Positions 45,519 to 54,288 of a stretch of DNA of 64,000 bases are shown one piece after another. The position numbers and the translations under genes are program-made. Within the stretch, counting starts at the first letter, position 1. Each line of letters starts with the position of its first letter. The notes below the pieces were generated by a model, which saw only the letters and a program-made list of their open reading frames with translations, was not told the origin of the DNA and made no database searches. The DNA is from Paenibacillus sp. RUD330 (lineage in GTDB: Bacteria; Bacillota; Bacilli; Paenibacillales; Paenibacillaceae): positions 1,614,501 through 1,678,500 of the forward strand of contig NZ_CP022655.2 in NCBI RefSeq assembly GCF_002243345.2, written 5' to 3'.

Positions 45519-45938
45519 ATGGAGATGGAATTGTTCAACATCAACAATGTCAAGGATGCCATCAAGGCTCGCCAGAGAGGCAGAGAGCTTGCGAGGGATC
45601 TCGGTTTCGGGATCATCGACCAGACGCGGATCGCGTACGCCATATCGGAATTGTCGGGCTGTTTCGTGGAAATGCATCAAAGGAGCCAAATGCTGATGGG
45701 ACGGGTAAGGGGCGATTCCGGAGAAACCGGAATGGAATGGTCCTTGATCGGCAGCAGCGATTTTTCCCCCGAGATGGAGGAAGAATGGAGATCGCTCTGG
45801 TCCGAGGAATGGGATATGGCTATTACCCGCCGAGTCGGCACCTGCATCACTTTCCGCAAGTGGCTGCCTCCCTCCTACTACATGGACTCTACGCCGGTGC
45901 AGCTTCAGCTGTTCGCCACAGGAGAGGAGCAGAGTTAA
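45519..45938 (+). CDS. RsbT-like protein lacking ATP-binding motifs
   Basis: 139 residues. Residues 17-50 (ARQRGRELARDLGFG...IDQTRIAYAISEL) closely follow the Bacillus RsbT sequence ARQLGRNVAKELGFG...VDQARITTAISEL, and the end (VGTCITFRKWL) follows its last strand GTEIQAIKWL. In between, the kinase motifs are lost: the N-box Asn is absent (SELSGC instead of SELARN), there is no DxGxG, and no GLGxGL lid. It should keep the GHKL fold without ATP binding. ATG 45519 is chosen because the promoter excludes 45450; its ribosome binding site is poor (GGGGGG). The stop overlaps the kinase start (TAATG). Confidence 0.78.
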   Translation: MEMELFNINNVKDAIKARQRGRELARDLGFGIIDQTRIAYAISELSGCFVEMHQRSQMLMGRVRGDSGETGMEWSLIGSSDFSPEMEEEWRSLWSEEWDMAITRRVGTCITFRKWLPPSYYMDSTPVQLQLFATGEEQS

Positions 45939-47311
45939 TGCAGGCAATTCGAAAGCGCTATTTTCCGGCGCTTGCCGAATACATCCGCAGCGGTAGCGAG
46001 GCTTCGCTCTACCAGGCTACGGAACTTGGAAAGACCTTTCACAATATCGGCCCCGAAGAGGTCATAGCCGTCCATGAAGAATGCATGCGCAACATCGTCC
46101 TCAACGTGGAGTCGGAGGAAGCGCTGGAATTGTACAACCGGTCCTTTCTTTTTTTGATCGAACTGATGGTCGCCTACCGGTTCCGGCATCAGCAGGAGCG
46201 GACGCCGGATCAGAGGTACACGGAGATGCGGGAGATGCTCTCCCGCTCCTATCGTTCCTTCGAGAGAGTCAAGAGCAAGTATGAGAATGTCCTGCAGCAT
46301 ATGGACAGCGGCATCGCCTTGTTCGACAACGACAACATGCTGACGTTCATGAACCTGCAGATGGCGAGATTCCTGGATGTCCCCCGCAAAACCTTGATCG
46401 GCTGCAGCATCCTCGATATATTGAGGCATCAGCAGCTGAGCCGCACGACGAGGCGGCTGCTGGTGAGGCTCTATCGGGAAATCATCCTCCGGCGCAACAA
46501 ATACTTCGAGTTCCAGGACAGCAGCGGACGGCATCTGCTGATCACGGCCACCTCCAGCGAGCAGCTGGACGGCGATTATCTGATCAGCATGAAGGACGTG
46601 TCCGAGTACAAGCAGATCGAGCAGACGGCATACCAGAACGACAAGCTGGCGATGCTCGGCAAGATCGCCGCATCCATCGCGCATGAAATACGCAATCCCC
46701 TGACCTCGATACGGGGATTTATCCAGCTGCTCCGGCCTCATCTGGTCGAGCTGGGCAAAGAAGAATACGCCAAGATCATGGTGGCCGAGATCGACCGGGC
46801 CAACGACATCATCTATGAGTTCCTCAACTCCTCCAAGCCTACGGCACCGATGAAGCAAACCATATCCCTGACATCATTGCTCAAAGAAGTCAGCCTGCTC
46901 AGCGAGAGCGAGGCGCTCCTGCACAATTGCGAGATTTACCTGGAATCGCATGAAGTCGACATGCTGGTCTCCATCGACGTCAAGCAGATCAAGCAGGTCG
47001 TTCTCAATATATTCAAGAACGCGATGGATGCCATCGGCGAGCTGAACGGGGAGAGGCCCGGAAGGATCGACGTGGTGCTGCGAAGACAAGCCGGATTTGC
47101 CGAAATCACTGTCAAGGACAACGGCAAAGGAATGGATCGTTCGACGCTAAACCGTCTGTTCGATCCTTTTTTTACGACCAAGGAATCCGGTACGGGTCTC
47201 GGCTTGTCCGTCAGCTATCGGATCATCCGCAACCACGGCGGCACCATCCGCGTCACGAGCTCGGCCGGTCAAGGCACGGTGTTCACCGTTTATTTGCCAA
47301 TCGCAGAGTAA
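45938..47311 (+). CDS. Sensor histidine kinase with RsbU-type N-terminal domain
   Basis: 457 residues, cytosolic, no membrane segment. Residues 5-90 match the N-terminal RsbT-binding domain of Bacillus RsbU (RYFPALAEYI...ASLYQATELGKTF...IGPEEVIAVH...FLIELMVAY). A PAS domain follows (MDSGIALFDNDNMLTFMN, about 120-230), then HisKA with SIAHEIRNPLTSIRGFIQLL (His near 250) and an intact HATPase: N-box LNIFKNAMDAI, G1 VKDNGKGMD, F FDPFFTTK, G2 GTGLGLSVSY. It replaces the PP2C phosphatase of RsbU with a PAS-kinase. No response regulator is adjacent. GGAGAGGAG precedes the ATG. Confidence 0.9.
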   Translation: MQAIRKRYFPALAEYIRSGSEASLYQATELGKTFHNIGPEEVIAVHEECMRNIVLNVESEEALELYNRSFLFLIELMVAYRFRHQQERTPDQRYTEMREMLSRSYRSFERVKSKYENVLQHMDSGIALFDNDNMLTFMNLQMARFLDVPRKTLIGCSILDILRHQQLSRTTRRLLVRLYREIILRRNKYFEFQDSSGRHLLITATSSEQLDGDYLISMKDVSEYKQIEQTAYQNDKLAMLGKIAASIAHEIRNPLTSIRGFIQLLRPHLVELGKEEYAKIMVAEIDRANDIIYEFLNSSKPTAPMKQTISLTSLLKEVSLLSESEALLHNCEIYLESHEVDMLVSIDVKQIKQVVLNIFKNAMDAIGELNGERPGRIDVVLRRQAGFAEITVKDNGKGMDRSTLNRLFDPFFTTKESGTGLGLSVSYRIIRNHGGTIRVTSSAGQGTVFTVYLPIAE

Positions 47312-47316
47312 GGGCT

Positions 47317-47348
47317 TAAAATCGGGAGGGTACAAACTCCCGGTTTTT
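47317..47348 (+). terminator. Terminator of the RsbT-like/kinase operon
   Basis: AAAATCGGGAG / CTCCCGGTTTT stem with one T-G pair, GGTACAAA loop, T-tract. Confidence 0.85.
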
Positions 47349-47385
47349 TGCCGTCCGGCAGCCGGGTCAGGAAAGGATGACAATA

Positions 47386-48915
47386 ATGGATATCAAGTTG
47401 AAATATACGGAGCAACCATCCAGGCAGGATTGGGAGCTGATCATTCGGCCAGTGGATGCTTCCGGCCTGCAGGATGAGAATCAAGCAACAGCCGTCAGGG
47501 AGGAAGAGGATCCGCTATCGATTCCGGCCATTCGGCAGGCGGTTCAGGGATTGGCATCCAAAGGACTGCTGAAAAGCGGCCAGCCGGGGCAGAAGATGCC
47601 TCTTCTCGGGCTGCATCCGGCAGGCAGCGCGGCATTCATCGGCTTGTCCTCTGGCACTCTGGATGCCGACGATATCCGCCGCCTCGGAGCGCAGGCTTCC
47701 AAGGAAGTCCGCTCCAGCCGCGCCACTGCTGCAAGGCTGCTCGTAACGGCGCAGCTGTACGGCGGAACAAGCGGCTGCACGACGGCCCAAGCCGGCCAGG
47801 CTCTGGCGGAGGGCATCCTGCTCGGCGCCTATGACCGGACCAAAACGACGGGAGCCCCCAAGGAACAGGCTTCGGCGGAGCTGGCTGTCCAGCTTCCCGA
47901 CGCCGTCGATTCCGCTCTGCGGAAGGAGTGGGAAGCGGGTGTCCAACGGGGCATCGTCATGGCCGAAGCGGTCGCCGAGGCCAGGGATCTCGTGCATCTT
48001 CCGGCGAATGAGCTGATTCCGGAGGCGCTCGCGGAGCATGCGGAACGCCTTGCAGCCGAGTACGGCCTGGACTGCGAAGTCATCGACGAGTGGAGCGCAC
48101 TCGAGCAGGGCATGGGCGGCCTGCTCGCGGTAGGCAAGGGAAGCCAGCATCAGCCGCGGATGATCGTGCTCCATTATGAGGGCGATCCCGGCAACGAGGA
48201 GAAATGGGGCCTCGTCGGCAAAGGGGTCACCTTCGATACGGGCGGTTATTCCTTGAAGCGGATCGCGGGAATGGAAGACATGATCATGGATATGGGCGGG
48301 GCGGCTGCCGTGCTCGGCGCGATGCGCATCATCGCCATCGAGAAGCCGAAGGTCAACGTGGTTGCGGTCATTCCGGCGGCGGAGAACATGATCTCCGACC
48401 GGGCCTTCAAGCCGGGAGACGTCGTGACGATGATGAACGGCATGACGGTGGAGATCGTCAATACCGATGCCGAGGGACGGATCGTGCTGGCGGACGGCCT
48501 TACGACAGCGATTCGGCGGGGAGCGACGAAGCTTGTCGATGTCGCGACGCTGACCGGCGCGGTCGTGGCCGCTTACGGCGATATCACCTCCGGCATCATG
48601 GGCAACGACGACGAGCTGCTGAGCGGCTTGCAGGAAGCCTCCAAGCGGTCCGGCGAGCGGGTATGGCCGCTGCCGGCCTATCCGGAGTACCGGAAGCAGC
48701 TCGATTCCGAAGCCGCCGACCTGAAGAACAAAGGCGGCAGCTACGCGGCGGCCAGCATCGCCGGCATGTTCATCGGGGCTTTCGCGGAGGAGAAGCCGTG
48801 GCTTCATATCGACATCGCCGGCACGGCTTGGATCAGCCGCGCACGAGGCTGGGAAACGAAGGGCGCGACGGGAGTCATGACACGGACGCTTGCGGAGCTG
48901 CTGCTCCGGGGATAG
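47386..48915 (+). CDS. pepA: Leucyl aminopeptidase, M17 family
   Basis: 509 residues. A cytosolic di-zinc aminopeptidase that removes N-terminal residues from peptides. The metal- and substrate-binding motifs are LVGKGVTFDTGGYSLKR (catalytic Lys and Asp), MDMGGAAAVLGAM, and the M17 signature NTDAEGRIVLADGL with its catalytic Arg. ATG 47386 is preferred since GAAAGG directly abuts ATG 47377. The last 15 codons are inside a 52-bp unit that is repeated twice more downstream. Confidence 0.95.
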   Translation: MDIKLKYTEQPSRQDWELIIRPVDASGLQDENQATAVREEEDPLSIPAIRQAVQGLASKGLLKSGQPGQKMPLLGLHPAGSAAFIGLSSGTLDADDIRRLGAQASKEVRSSRATAARLLVTAQLYGGTSGCTTAQAGQALAEGILLGAYDRTKTTGAPKEQASAELAVQLPDAVDSALRKEWEAGVQRGIVMAEAVAEARDLVHLPANELIPEALAEHAERLAAEYGLDCEVIDEWSALEQGMGGLLAVGKGSQHQPRMIVLHYEGDPGNEEKWGLVGKGVTFDTGGYSLKRIAGMEDMIMDMGGAAAVLGAMRIIAIEKPKVNVVAVIPAAENMISDRAFKPGDVVTMMNGMTVEIVNTDAEGRIVLADGLTTAIRRGATKLVDVATLTGAVVAAYGDITSGIMGNDDELLSGLQEASKRSGERVWPLPAYPEYRKQLDSEAADLKNKGGSYAAASIAGMFIGAFAEEKPWLHIDIAGTAWISRARGWETKGATGVMTRTLAELLLRG

Positions 48916-49026
48916 GCGGGCGGGAGTCATGGCACGGACGCTTGCGGAGCTGCTGCTCCGGGGGGAGGCGGGCGGGAGTCATGACACGGACGCTTGCGGA
49001 GCTGCTGCTCCGGGGGTAGGCGACAG
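48871..49026 (+). repeat. 52-bp tandem duplication of the pepA 3' end, three copies
   Basis: Units start at 48871, 48923 and 48975 (GGAGTCATGACACGGACG...). The first holds the last codons and stop of pepA; the others are downstream copies with one or two base changes. A decayed fourth start (GAAGTCATGG) is seen at about 49026. Each unit has a small hairpin CGGAGC-TGCT-GCTCCG. Since 52 is not a multiple of three, the copies read in different frames. Confidence 0.95.
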
Positions 49027-49168
49027 AAGTCATGGCGCGTATGCCTGCGGAGGATAGAGCGGCATCCGCATGTCGGGATGCCGGGAATGGGACGAGGTTT
49101 GCCTTTGCGTTCTTCACCGTTTTCCCGTATTATAGTAAGAAAGTTTATGATGAAGGAGTTCTGTGCCC

Positions 49169-50131
49169 ATGTCTTCCAAAAACAGCATCAGCAAAATCGT
49201 CGACTGCACGGTCCGTGATGGAGGTCTTGTCAACAACTGGGATTTCAGCATTGAGTTTGTGCAAGATTTGTATCGCAGCCTGGATGAGGCCGGCGTTGAA
49301 TATATGGAGATTGGCTACAAGAATTCGCCCAAGCTGCTCAAGGGTGCCGACTCCGCCGGCCCTTGGCGCTTCCTGAATGATGACTTCCTGCGCAAAGTCA
49401 TCCCGAACAAAGGAAACACGAAGCTGTCCGCGCTCGTGGATATCGGCCGAGTGGACGAAGCGGATATTCTGCCGCGCGTCGACAGCATGCTGGATCTGAT
49501 CCGCGTCGCCTGCTACATCCAGGATGTGGACAAGGCTCTGGAGCTCGTGTCCTTGTTCCATGAACGCGGCTACGAGACGACGCTCAACATCATGGCGCTG
49601 TCGAACGTCATGGAAAATCAGCTGATCGAGGCATTCGAGGCCATCCGCGAGAGCGTCGTCGATGTGGTCTACGTCGTCGATTCGTACGGCAGCCTCAAGC
49701 CCAACGACATGGCTTACCTGATCGACAAATTCAAGCAGCATCTGCCGAACAAGAAGCTGGGCGTGCATACGCACAACAACCAGCAGCTTGCTTTTGCCAA
49801 TACGCTGCTCGCTGTCGACAAAGGCGTGGAATTCCTCGACACCTCCGTATACGGCATGGGCCGCGCCGCGGGCAACTGCAACACGGAGCTGCTCGTGTCG
49901 CATCTTCCGAATACGAAATACGAAGTGCGCCCCGTGCTGGAAATGATCGAGAAGCACATGATTCCCCTTCGCGAGAAGGAAGAGTGGGGCTACATCATGC
50001 CGTACATGATCACCGGCCTGCTCGATGAGCATCCGCGTTCGGCGATGGCGCTGCGCAGCTCCGACAACAAGGACAGCATCGTCGATTTCTACGATCAGCT
50101 TACAACGCCGGAAATTCTTCATTCCAAGTAG
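49169..50131 (+). CDS. HMGL-type aldolase catalytic domain protein
   Basis: 320 residues. The HMGL/DmpG-like barrel begins with IVDCTVRDGGLVNNWDFS (metal-binding Asp and Arg) and has the His-x-His metal ligands in LGVHTHNNQQLAFAN, then SVYGMGRAAGNCNTE. This resembles 4-hydroxy-2-oxovalerate aldolases and similar enzymes found in sugar and polyketide pathways; without a partner dehydrogenase nearby the substrate is unclear. AAGGAG lies 10 bases before ATG 49169 and 4 bases before GTG 49163; either start is possible. Confidence 0.88.
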   Translation: MSSKNSISKIVDCTVRDGGLVNNWDFSIEFVQDLYRSLDEAGVEYMEIGYKNSPKLLKGADSAGPWRFLNDDFLRKVIPNKGNTKLSALVDIGRVDEADILPRVDSMLDLIRVACYIQDVDKALELVSLFHERGYETTLNIMALSNVMENQLIEAFEAIRESVVDVVYVVDSYGSLKPNDMAYLIDKFKQHLPNKKLGVHTHNNQQLAFANTLLAVDKGVEFLDTSVYGMGRAAGNCNTELLVSHLPNTKYEVRPVLEMIEKHMIPLREKEEWGYIMPYMITGLLDEHPRSAMALRSSDNKDSIVDFYDQLTTPEILHSK

Positions 50132-50212
50132 TCTCCCGATCGGCTTATGCCAATTCGCTTTTTGAAGCCGGAATGGCTGGCCTCGATGGGGGAGGCAATG
50201 ATCTGCAGGCGC

Positions 50213-50255
50213 AGCCCGCTTGTGCTTTCTTGACGAAAGCGCAGGCGGGCTTTTC
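50213..50255 (+). terminator. Terminator after the aldolase gene
   Basis: AGCCCGC...GCTTTC / GAAAGC...GCGGGCT long stem (50213-50251) with one mismatch region, then TTTTCC. Confidence 0.75.
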
Positions 50256-50316
50256 CTATTGTCCCCCTTGCGCAAGAAGCAGCTTCTGCAGGGAGCAGGC
50301 ATGGAATGGATGAGGC

Positions 50317-50538
50317 CTACTCCGGCGCGGCTCCATCAACCCGAAATCGTCCCTGATCATGCCATTGACCGTACATCTTGTTTTGTCTGGTGCAGGTCAT
50401 GAACTTGTCCAATCTGCTCTTGAACAATTCGGGCTGATTTTTATGGCTCTGGATCGATTTTTCGGCAGCGCCGAATTCCTGTAGCCAACTTCTCAACGCC
50501 TCTCTCGATTTTGCCTGAACGGGATTTTCAATTTTCAT
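50317..50538 (-). CDS. Small protein, hypothetical
   Basis: 73 residues. On the minus strand AAGGAG (complement of 50545-50550) stands 6 bases before the ATG, an excellent start signal. The product (MKIENPVQAKSREALRSWL, then KSIQSHKNQPELFKSRLDKF) is basic and probably helical, without Cys pairs or membrane segments. The same frame stays open upstream to 51048, but no better start exists there. No family recognised. It is convergent with the aldolase gene. Confidence 0.5.
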   Translation of the reverse strand: MKIENPVQAKSREALRSWLQEFGAAEKSIQSHKNQPELFKSRLDKFMTCTRQNKMYGQWHDQGRFRVDGAAPE

Positions 50539-50815
50539 AGACAACTCCTTTGAATGGTCATCGATAGGATTGATGGCCCTGCAGCCATCATAAGCGAAAA
50601 TAGATGACAACAGTCTGTCATGCATCTGCACCATCATTCCGCCGAGTTCGGCAATACCCTTGAAGCGCTCCCTCTTGCCGAAAAGAGGAGATTTACAGCC
50701 GTGGCATAACCTGATATCTTGATGAAGCTTCCCCCGGGGAGCTTGCAAAAGGAAAATGAGAGCGGCTTCATGACCCGAGGTCAAGGAGAGCCGCATGCCA
50801 TAAGGAGGAATCGGG
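50539..50815. promoter_or_regulatory. Divergent intergenic region with 5'-UTR hairpin of the response-regulator operon
   Basis: 277 bases between the small minus-strand gene and the two-component operon. No clear promoter hexamers were found. Just before the ribosome binding site a nested hairpin is present: GCGGCT (50762-50767) / AGCCGC (50789-50794) enclosing TGACC-CGA-GGTCA (50771-50783). It could be an operator or control translation. Confidence 0.4.
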
Positions 50816-52471
50816 ATGTACCGCATATTGCTGGCCGATGACGAAGCCGACGTTAGGGAAGGCTTGCTGAGCGAGATCGATTGGGAGGCCTGCGGATTTA
50901 CCGTGGCGGGGACGGCCGAGAACGGCCTGGAAGCGCTTGAGCTCGCCCAGCGTCTGGAGCCTGATGTCGTCATTACAGACATCCGCATGCCGTTCGTCGA
51001 CGGGATGGAGCTGGTCCGCAGGCTGAAGGCCGAATCGCCTCTTGTCAAAACGGTTATCCTGACCGGTTACGACGAGTTCGACTATGCCCGGCAAGCCGTC
51101 TCTCTCAGCGTAGACGAATATTTGCTCAAACCGTTCTCGGCTGCGAGCCTGACCGAGCTGCTGCATAAGCTGCAAACGCGCATGGAGCTTGAAATCGCGG
51201 AGCGGGAGGACATGCGCAAGCTCAAGGAGCATTACCATACGAGCCTTCCCTTGCTGAAGGCCAACTTCCTCTCCTCCCTGCTGCACCGCAAGCTTCCGGA
51301 GCCGGTCATCCGGGATAAGGCCCGTCATTACGGCTTGAGCCTGGAAGGAGAGGGCTGCTCCGTTTCGCTCATCAGTCTGGACAGCGCCGGAGCGGAGGCG
51401 GAGCCGCCTGCCCAGGCGGTCCATTCGCTGCGGACTTCTCCCGATGTCGATCTCAAGCTGTTCGCCGTCCTCAATATTGCCGGGGAAATATGGGAGGGCA
51501 GGCAGTTCGGCACGGCGTTCATCCACCAGGACCATGTCGTCCTGCTGGGGTTCGGCAAGACGGACGAGTCCTGGAAGGAGAGGCTGCAGAACGCACTGGA
51601 GCATATCGTCCGCAGCGTCGAGCACTATCTGCGCATGGCCGTCACGATCGGCTCCGGAGCGGCCAAGGAGCGGCTGAGCGGCATCAAATCCTCGTACGAC
51701 GAGGCTCTGCTTGCTCTTGACTACCGGCTCGTGCCCGGCGCCGGCCGGATTCTGTTCATCGAGGACGTGGAGAGGCGGGGCGCCTCTCCTCTGCTGCTCG
51801 ATGAGCTGCGGCAGCAGGCTCTGTCCCGCTGCCTGAAGGTCGGAACCCCGGAGGAGCTGGCAGCCGTTCTCGAGACGATTTTCGGGGAGATCAGGGCGGA
51901 GCATACTTCAAGCGGCATCCAGCTCTACTTGAGCGAGGTGCTGACGACGGTCTGGCGCACCGCCCAGTCCTCCGACGTCGACATGGAGGATGTGCTCGGC
52001 GCCGGCTTCCAGCCCTATGCCGAGCTCGTCCGGATGACCGGGCTGGCCGAGGCCCGTCGCTGGATAACGGAGATGTGCGGGGCTATCATGGGCCGAATCT
52101 CCGGAAAGCGGCAGCATGCCTACCGGGATCTGATCGAAGAGGCGATGTCCTTCACACGGGAACGCATTCATGATTCCGATCTGTCGATTCCGATGGTATG
52201 CTCCCATCTCCATATCAGCGCCGGCTATTTCTGCGGCCTGTTCAAGAAGGAGGTCAAGCTGACCTTCCTCCAATACGTCATGCAGCTGCGCATGGACAGG
52301 GCGCAGGAGCTGCTTCGCACGACGGAGCTCAAAGCGTTTGAGATCGCCGAGCGCATCGGCTTCTCCGAGCCGAATTACTTCAGCTTCTGCTTCAAGAAAC
52401 ATACCGGCAGCACCCCGAAGGAATATCGGAGCCGGATGAAGAACGCCGGTCCGTCCGGACAGGAAGGATGA
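50816..52471 (+). CDS. Response regulator, YesN type (receiver + AraC HTH)
   Basis: 551 residues. The receiver domain (1-120) has the acidic pair in LLADDEADV, phospho-acceptor Asp in VVITDIRMPFVDG (about residue 55) and the conserved Lys in YLLKPFS. A ~270-residue middle region is of the type common in Paenibacillus YesN proteins. The C-terminal AraC HTH pair (about 445-545: LSIPMVCSHLHISAGYFCGLFKKE, AFEIAERIGFSEPNYFSFCFKKHTGSTPKEYR) is complete. TAAGGAGG precedes the ATG. The stop overlaps the kinase start (ATGA). Predicted activator of the adjacent sugar genes. Confidence 0.94.
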   Translation: MYRILLADDEADVREGLLSEIDWEACGFTVAGTAENGLEALELAQRLEPDVVITDIRMPFVDGMELVRRLKAESPLVKTVILTGYDEFDYARQAVSLSVDEYLLKPFSAASLTELLHKLQTRMELEIAEREDMRKLKEHYHTSLPLLKANFLSSLLHRKLPEPVIRDKARHYGLSLEGEGCSVSLISLDSAGAEAEPPAQAVHSLRTSPDVDLKLFAVLNIAGEIWEGRQFGTAFIHQDHVVLLGFGKTDESWKERLQNALEHIVRSVEHYLRMAVTIGSGAAKERLSGIKSSYDEALLALDYRLVPGAGRILFIEDVERRGASPLLLDELRQQALSRCLKVGTPEELAAVLETIFGEIRAEHTSSGIQLYLSEVLTTVWRTAQSSDVDMEDVLGAGFQPYAELVRMTGLAEARRWITEMCGAIMGRISGKRQHAYRDLIEEAMSFTRERIHDSDLSIPMVCSHLHISAGYFCGLFKKEVKLTFLQYVMQLRMDRAQELLRTTELKAFEIAERIGFSEPNYFSFCFKKHTGSTPKEYRSRMKNAGPSGQEG

Positions 52472-54288
52472 GGGGCGGAATGCTCCGGCCGGAAATGCCG
52501 GGCTGGATCAAGCAGAAGCTGCGGAAATCGCGGGTGAGCAGCATCCAGTCGATCGTGATCTGGTCCTTCTCCATCATGATCGTGGTCGCGATAACGACCG
52601 TCGCCGTCCTTCTCCATGAAAAATTTTCGGCTTCCACCGAACGGAGCGCCTTTCTTGCCGCGAGGCAGACGGTCGACCAGGTCAGCTACAACCTGGAGGA
52701 CTATATCAGCGGCATGGCCGGCTTTTACAGAGCCATAGAGGTCAACATGCTGAAGAACGGAGAATGGGACGGCCAGCAGGTGGACAAGCAGCTGGACACG
52801 CTGATGGGCAGCCGCGACGACATCGTCTCGATCACGCTGTTCGACAGCGGCGGCAAGCTGCTCAAGAACAGCCCTGCGGCAGCTCTCAGGCCGAGCGCCA
52901 ACGCGACCGGCCAGGGATGGTTCCAGGCGGCGATCCGGGTGCCGGATCATCTCAGCTTTTCGCTCCCTCATATTCAGAATTTATATAAAGGCTCCTACCA
53001 GTGGGTCGTATCCATGAGCAAGCGGATCACCGTCGTCCGCGACGGCCGGCCGCAGGAAGTGATCCTGCTCGTGGACATGAACTTCAAGCAAATCGACGAG
53101 CTGTGCAGCCGGATCAGCCTCGGCCATCGCGGATACGCCTATATCATCGACGAAGGCGCCGGCAACATCGTGTACCATCCCCAGCAGCAGCTCATCTACA
53201 TGGGGCTCAAAAGCGAGAATGTCGAGCAGGCGCTCGTCGCTTCTTCGGACTATGTGGAGGACATGAACGGGAACAAGCGTCTCATCACCGTCAAATCCGT
53301 CGCCAATATCGGCTGGAAAATCATCGGGGTATCGTACATGGACGACATCCTGACGAGCCGCGAGGAGGTGAACCGCTATCTCGTGCGCGTCGTGGCCGGC
53401 GTTCTCGTGCTTGTCGTGCTCGTCAGCATGCTGCTCGCGATGTCCATCGTCCGTCCCATCAAGCGCATGGAGCGGACGATGCGGGCCGTGGAGAGGGGCA
53501 ACTTCGACGTGGAGCTGCCGGTCGAGGGGCCGCTTGAGGTGGAGCGCCTGTCCCGCCGGTTCAACCTGATGATCCATAAGATCCGCCAGCTGATGAAGCA
53601 GATCGTCCAGGAGCAGGAATCCAAGCGCAAGCATGAGCTGGAGGCGCTGCAAGCCCAGATCAATCCCCATTTCCTGTACAATACGCTGAATTCCGTCGTC
53701 CGCATGGCCGCGATGAGCCGAGGGGAAGAGGTCGTCACGATGATCACCTCGCTCTCCAAGCTGTTCCGGATCAGCCTGAGCAAGGGGCAGAATGTCATTT
53801 CGGCCCGCGACGAGCTTGAGCATGCCCATCATTATCTGGTCATCCAGCAGATGCGCTTCGGACGCAAGTTCCGGTTCTCTATTACCGCTTCCGAGGAAGC
53901 GGAAGCCTGCATGACGCCGAAAATCGTGCTGCAGCCCTTGATCGAGAACGCGATCGAGCATGGACTGGAATATTCGGTGGAGGAGGGAACCATCGACATC
54001 TCCGCGGACGTCGAGGACGGAATGCTCGTGTTCCGGATCGAGGACAACGGAGCCGGGATGGATTCCGTCAAGGCGGCCTTGCTGCTGCACGGAGCCTCCG
54101 CGCCGGATGCGGGACGCGAGCCTTCGGCGACGGGCAAAGGCTCCGGAGTGGCGGTGAGGAACATCCATGACCGAATCCGGCTGTATTATGGCGCGCCGTA
54201 CGGTCTGGAATTCAAGAGCGAGCTGGAGGAAGGAACGGTCGTATGGGTCCGGATGCCGGCGATCAAGGAGGTCGATGACCATGAATAG
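52468..54288 (+). CDS. Sensor histidine kinase, YesM type
   Basis: 606 residues. Membrane segments at about residues 28-50 and 305-330 flank an extracellular Cache-like domain. HAMP (RPIKRMERTMRAVERGNFDVEL) follows, then the LytS/YesM His_kinase domain with LQAQINPHFLYNTLNSVVRM (phospho-acceptor His) and the HATPase with PLIENAIEHGLE, EDNGAGMD and a GSGVAVRNIHDRIRLYYG lid. ATG 52468 overlaps the regulator stop; ATG 52480 is an alternative start with a better-placed GGGGCGGA. It overlaps the next gene by eight bases. Confidence 0.94.
   Translation: MRGGMLRPEMPGWIKQKLRKSRVSSIQSIVIWSFSIMIVVAITTVAVLLHEKFSASTERSAFLAARQTVDQVSYNLEDYISGMAGFYRAIEVNMLKNGEWDGQQVDKQLDTLMGSRDDIVSITLFDSGGKLLKNSPAAALRPSANATGQGWFQAAIRVPDHLSFSLPHIQNLYKGSYQWVVSMSKRITVVRDGRPQEVILLVDMNFKQIDELCSRISLGHRGYAYIIDEGAGNIVYHPQQQLIYMGLKSENVEQALVASSDYVEDMNGNKRLITVKSVANIGWKIIGVSYMDDILTSREEVNRYLVRVVAGVLVLVVLVSMLLAMSIVRPIKRMERTMRAVERGNFDVELPVEGPLEVERLSRRFNLMIHKIRQLMKQIVQEQESKRKHELEALQAQINPHFLYNTLNSVVRMAAMSRGEEVVTMITSLSKLFRISLSKGQNVISARDELEHAHHYLVIQQMRFGRKFRFSITASEEAEACMTPKIVLQPLIENAIEHGLEYSVEEGTIDISADVEDGMLVFRIEDNGAGMDSVKAALLLHGASAPDAGREPSATGKGSGVAVRNIHDRIRLYYGAPYGLEFKSELEEGTVVWVRMPAIKEVDDHE

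Noticed and set aside
47515-48930. 471-codon minus-strand frame antisense to pepA
   Set aside because: Shadow of pepA; begins inside the 52-bp repeat.
48204-49019. 271-codon plus-strand frame ending with a copy of the pepA C-terminus
   Set aside because: An out-of-frame shadow of pepA that picks up the repeated 3' end; the similarity is due to the 52-bp repeat, not to a second gene.
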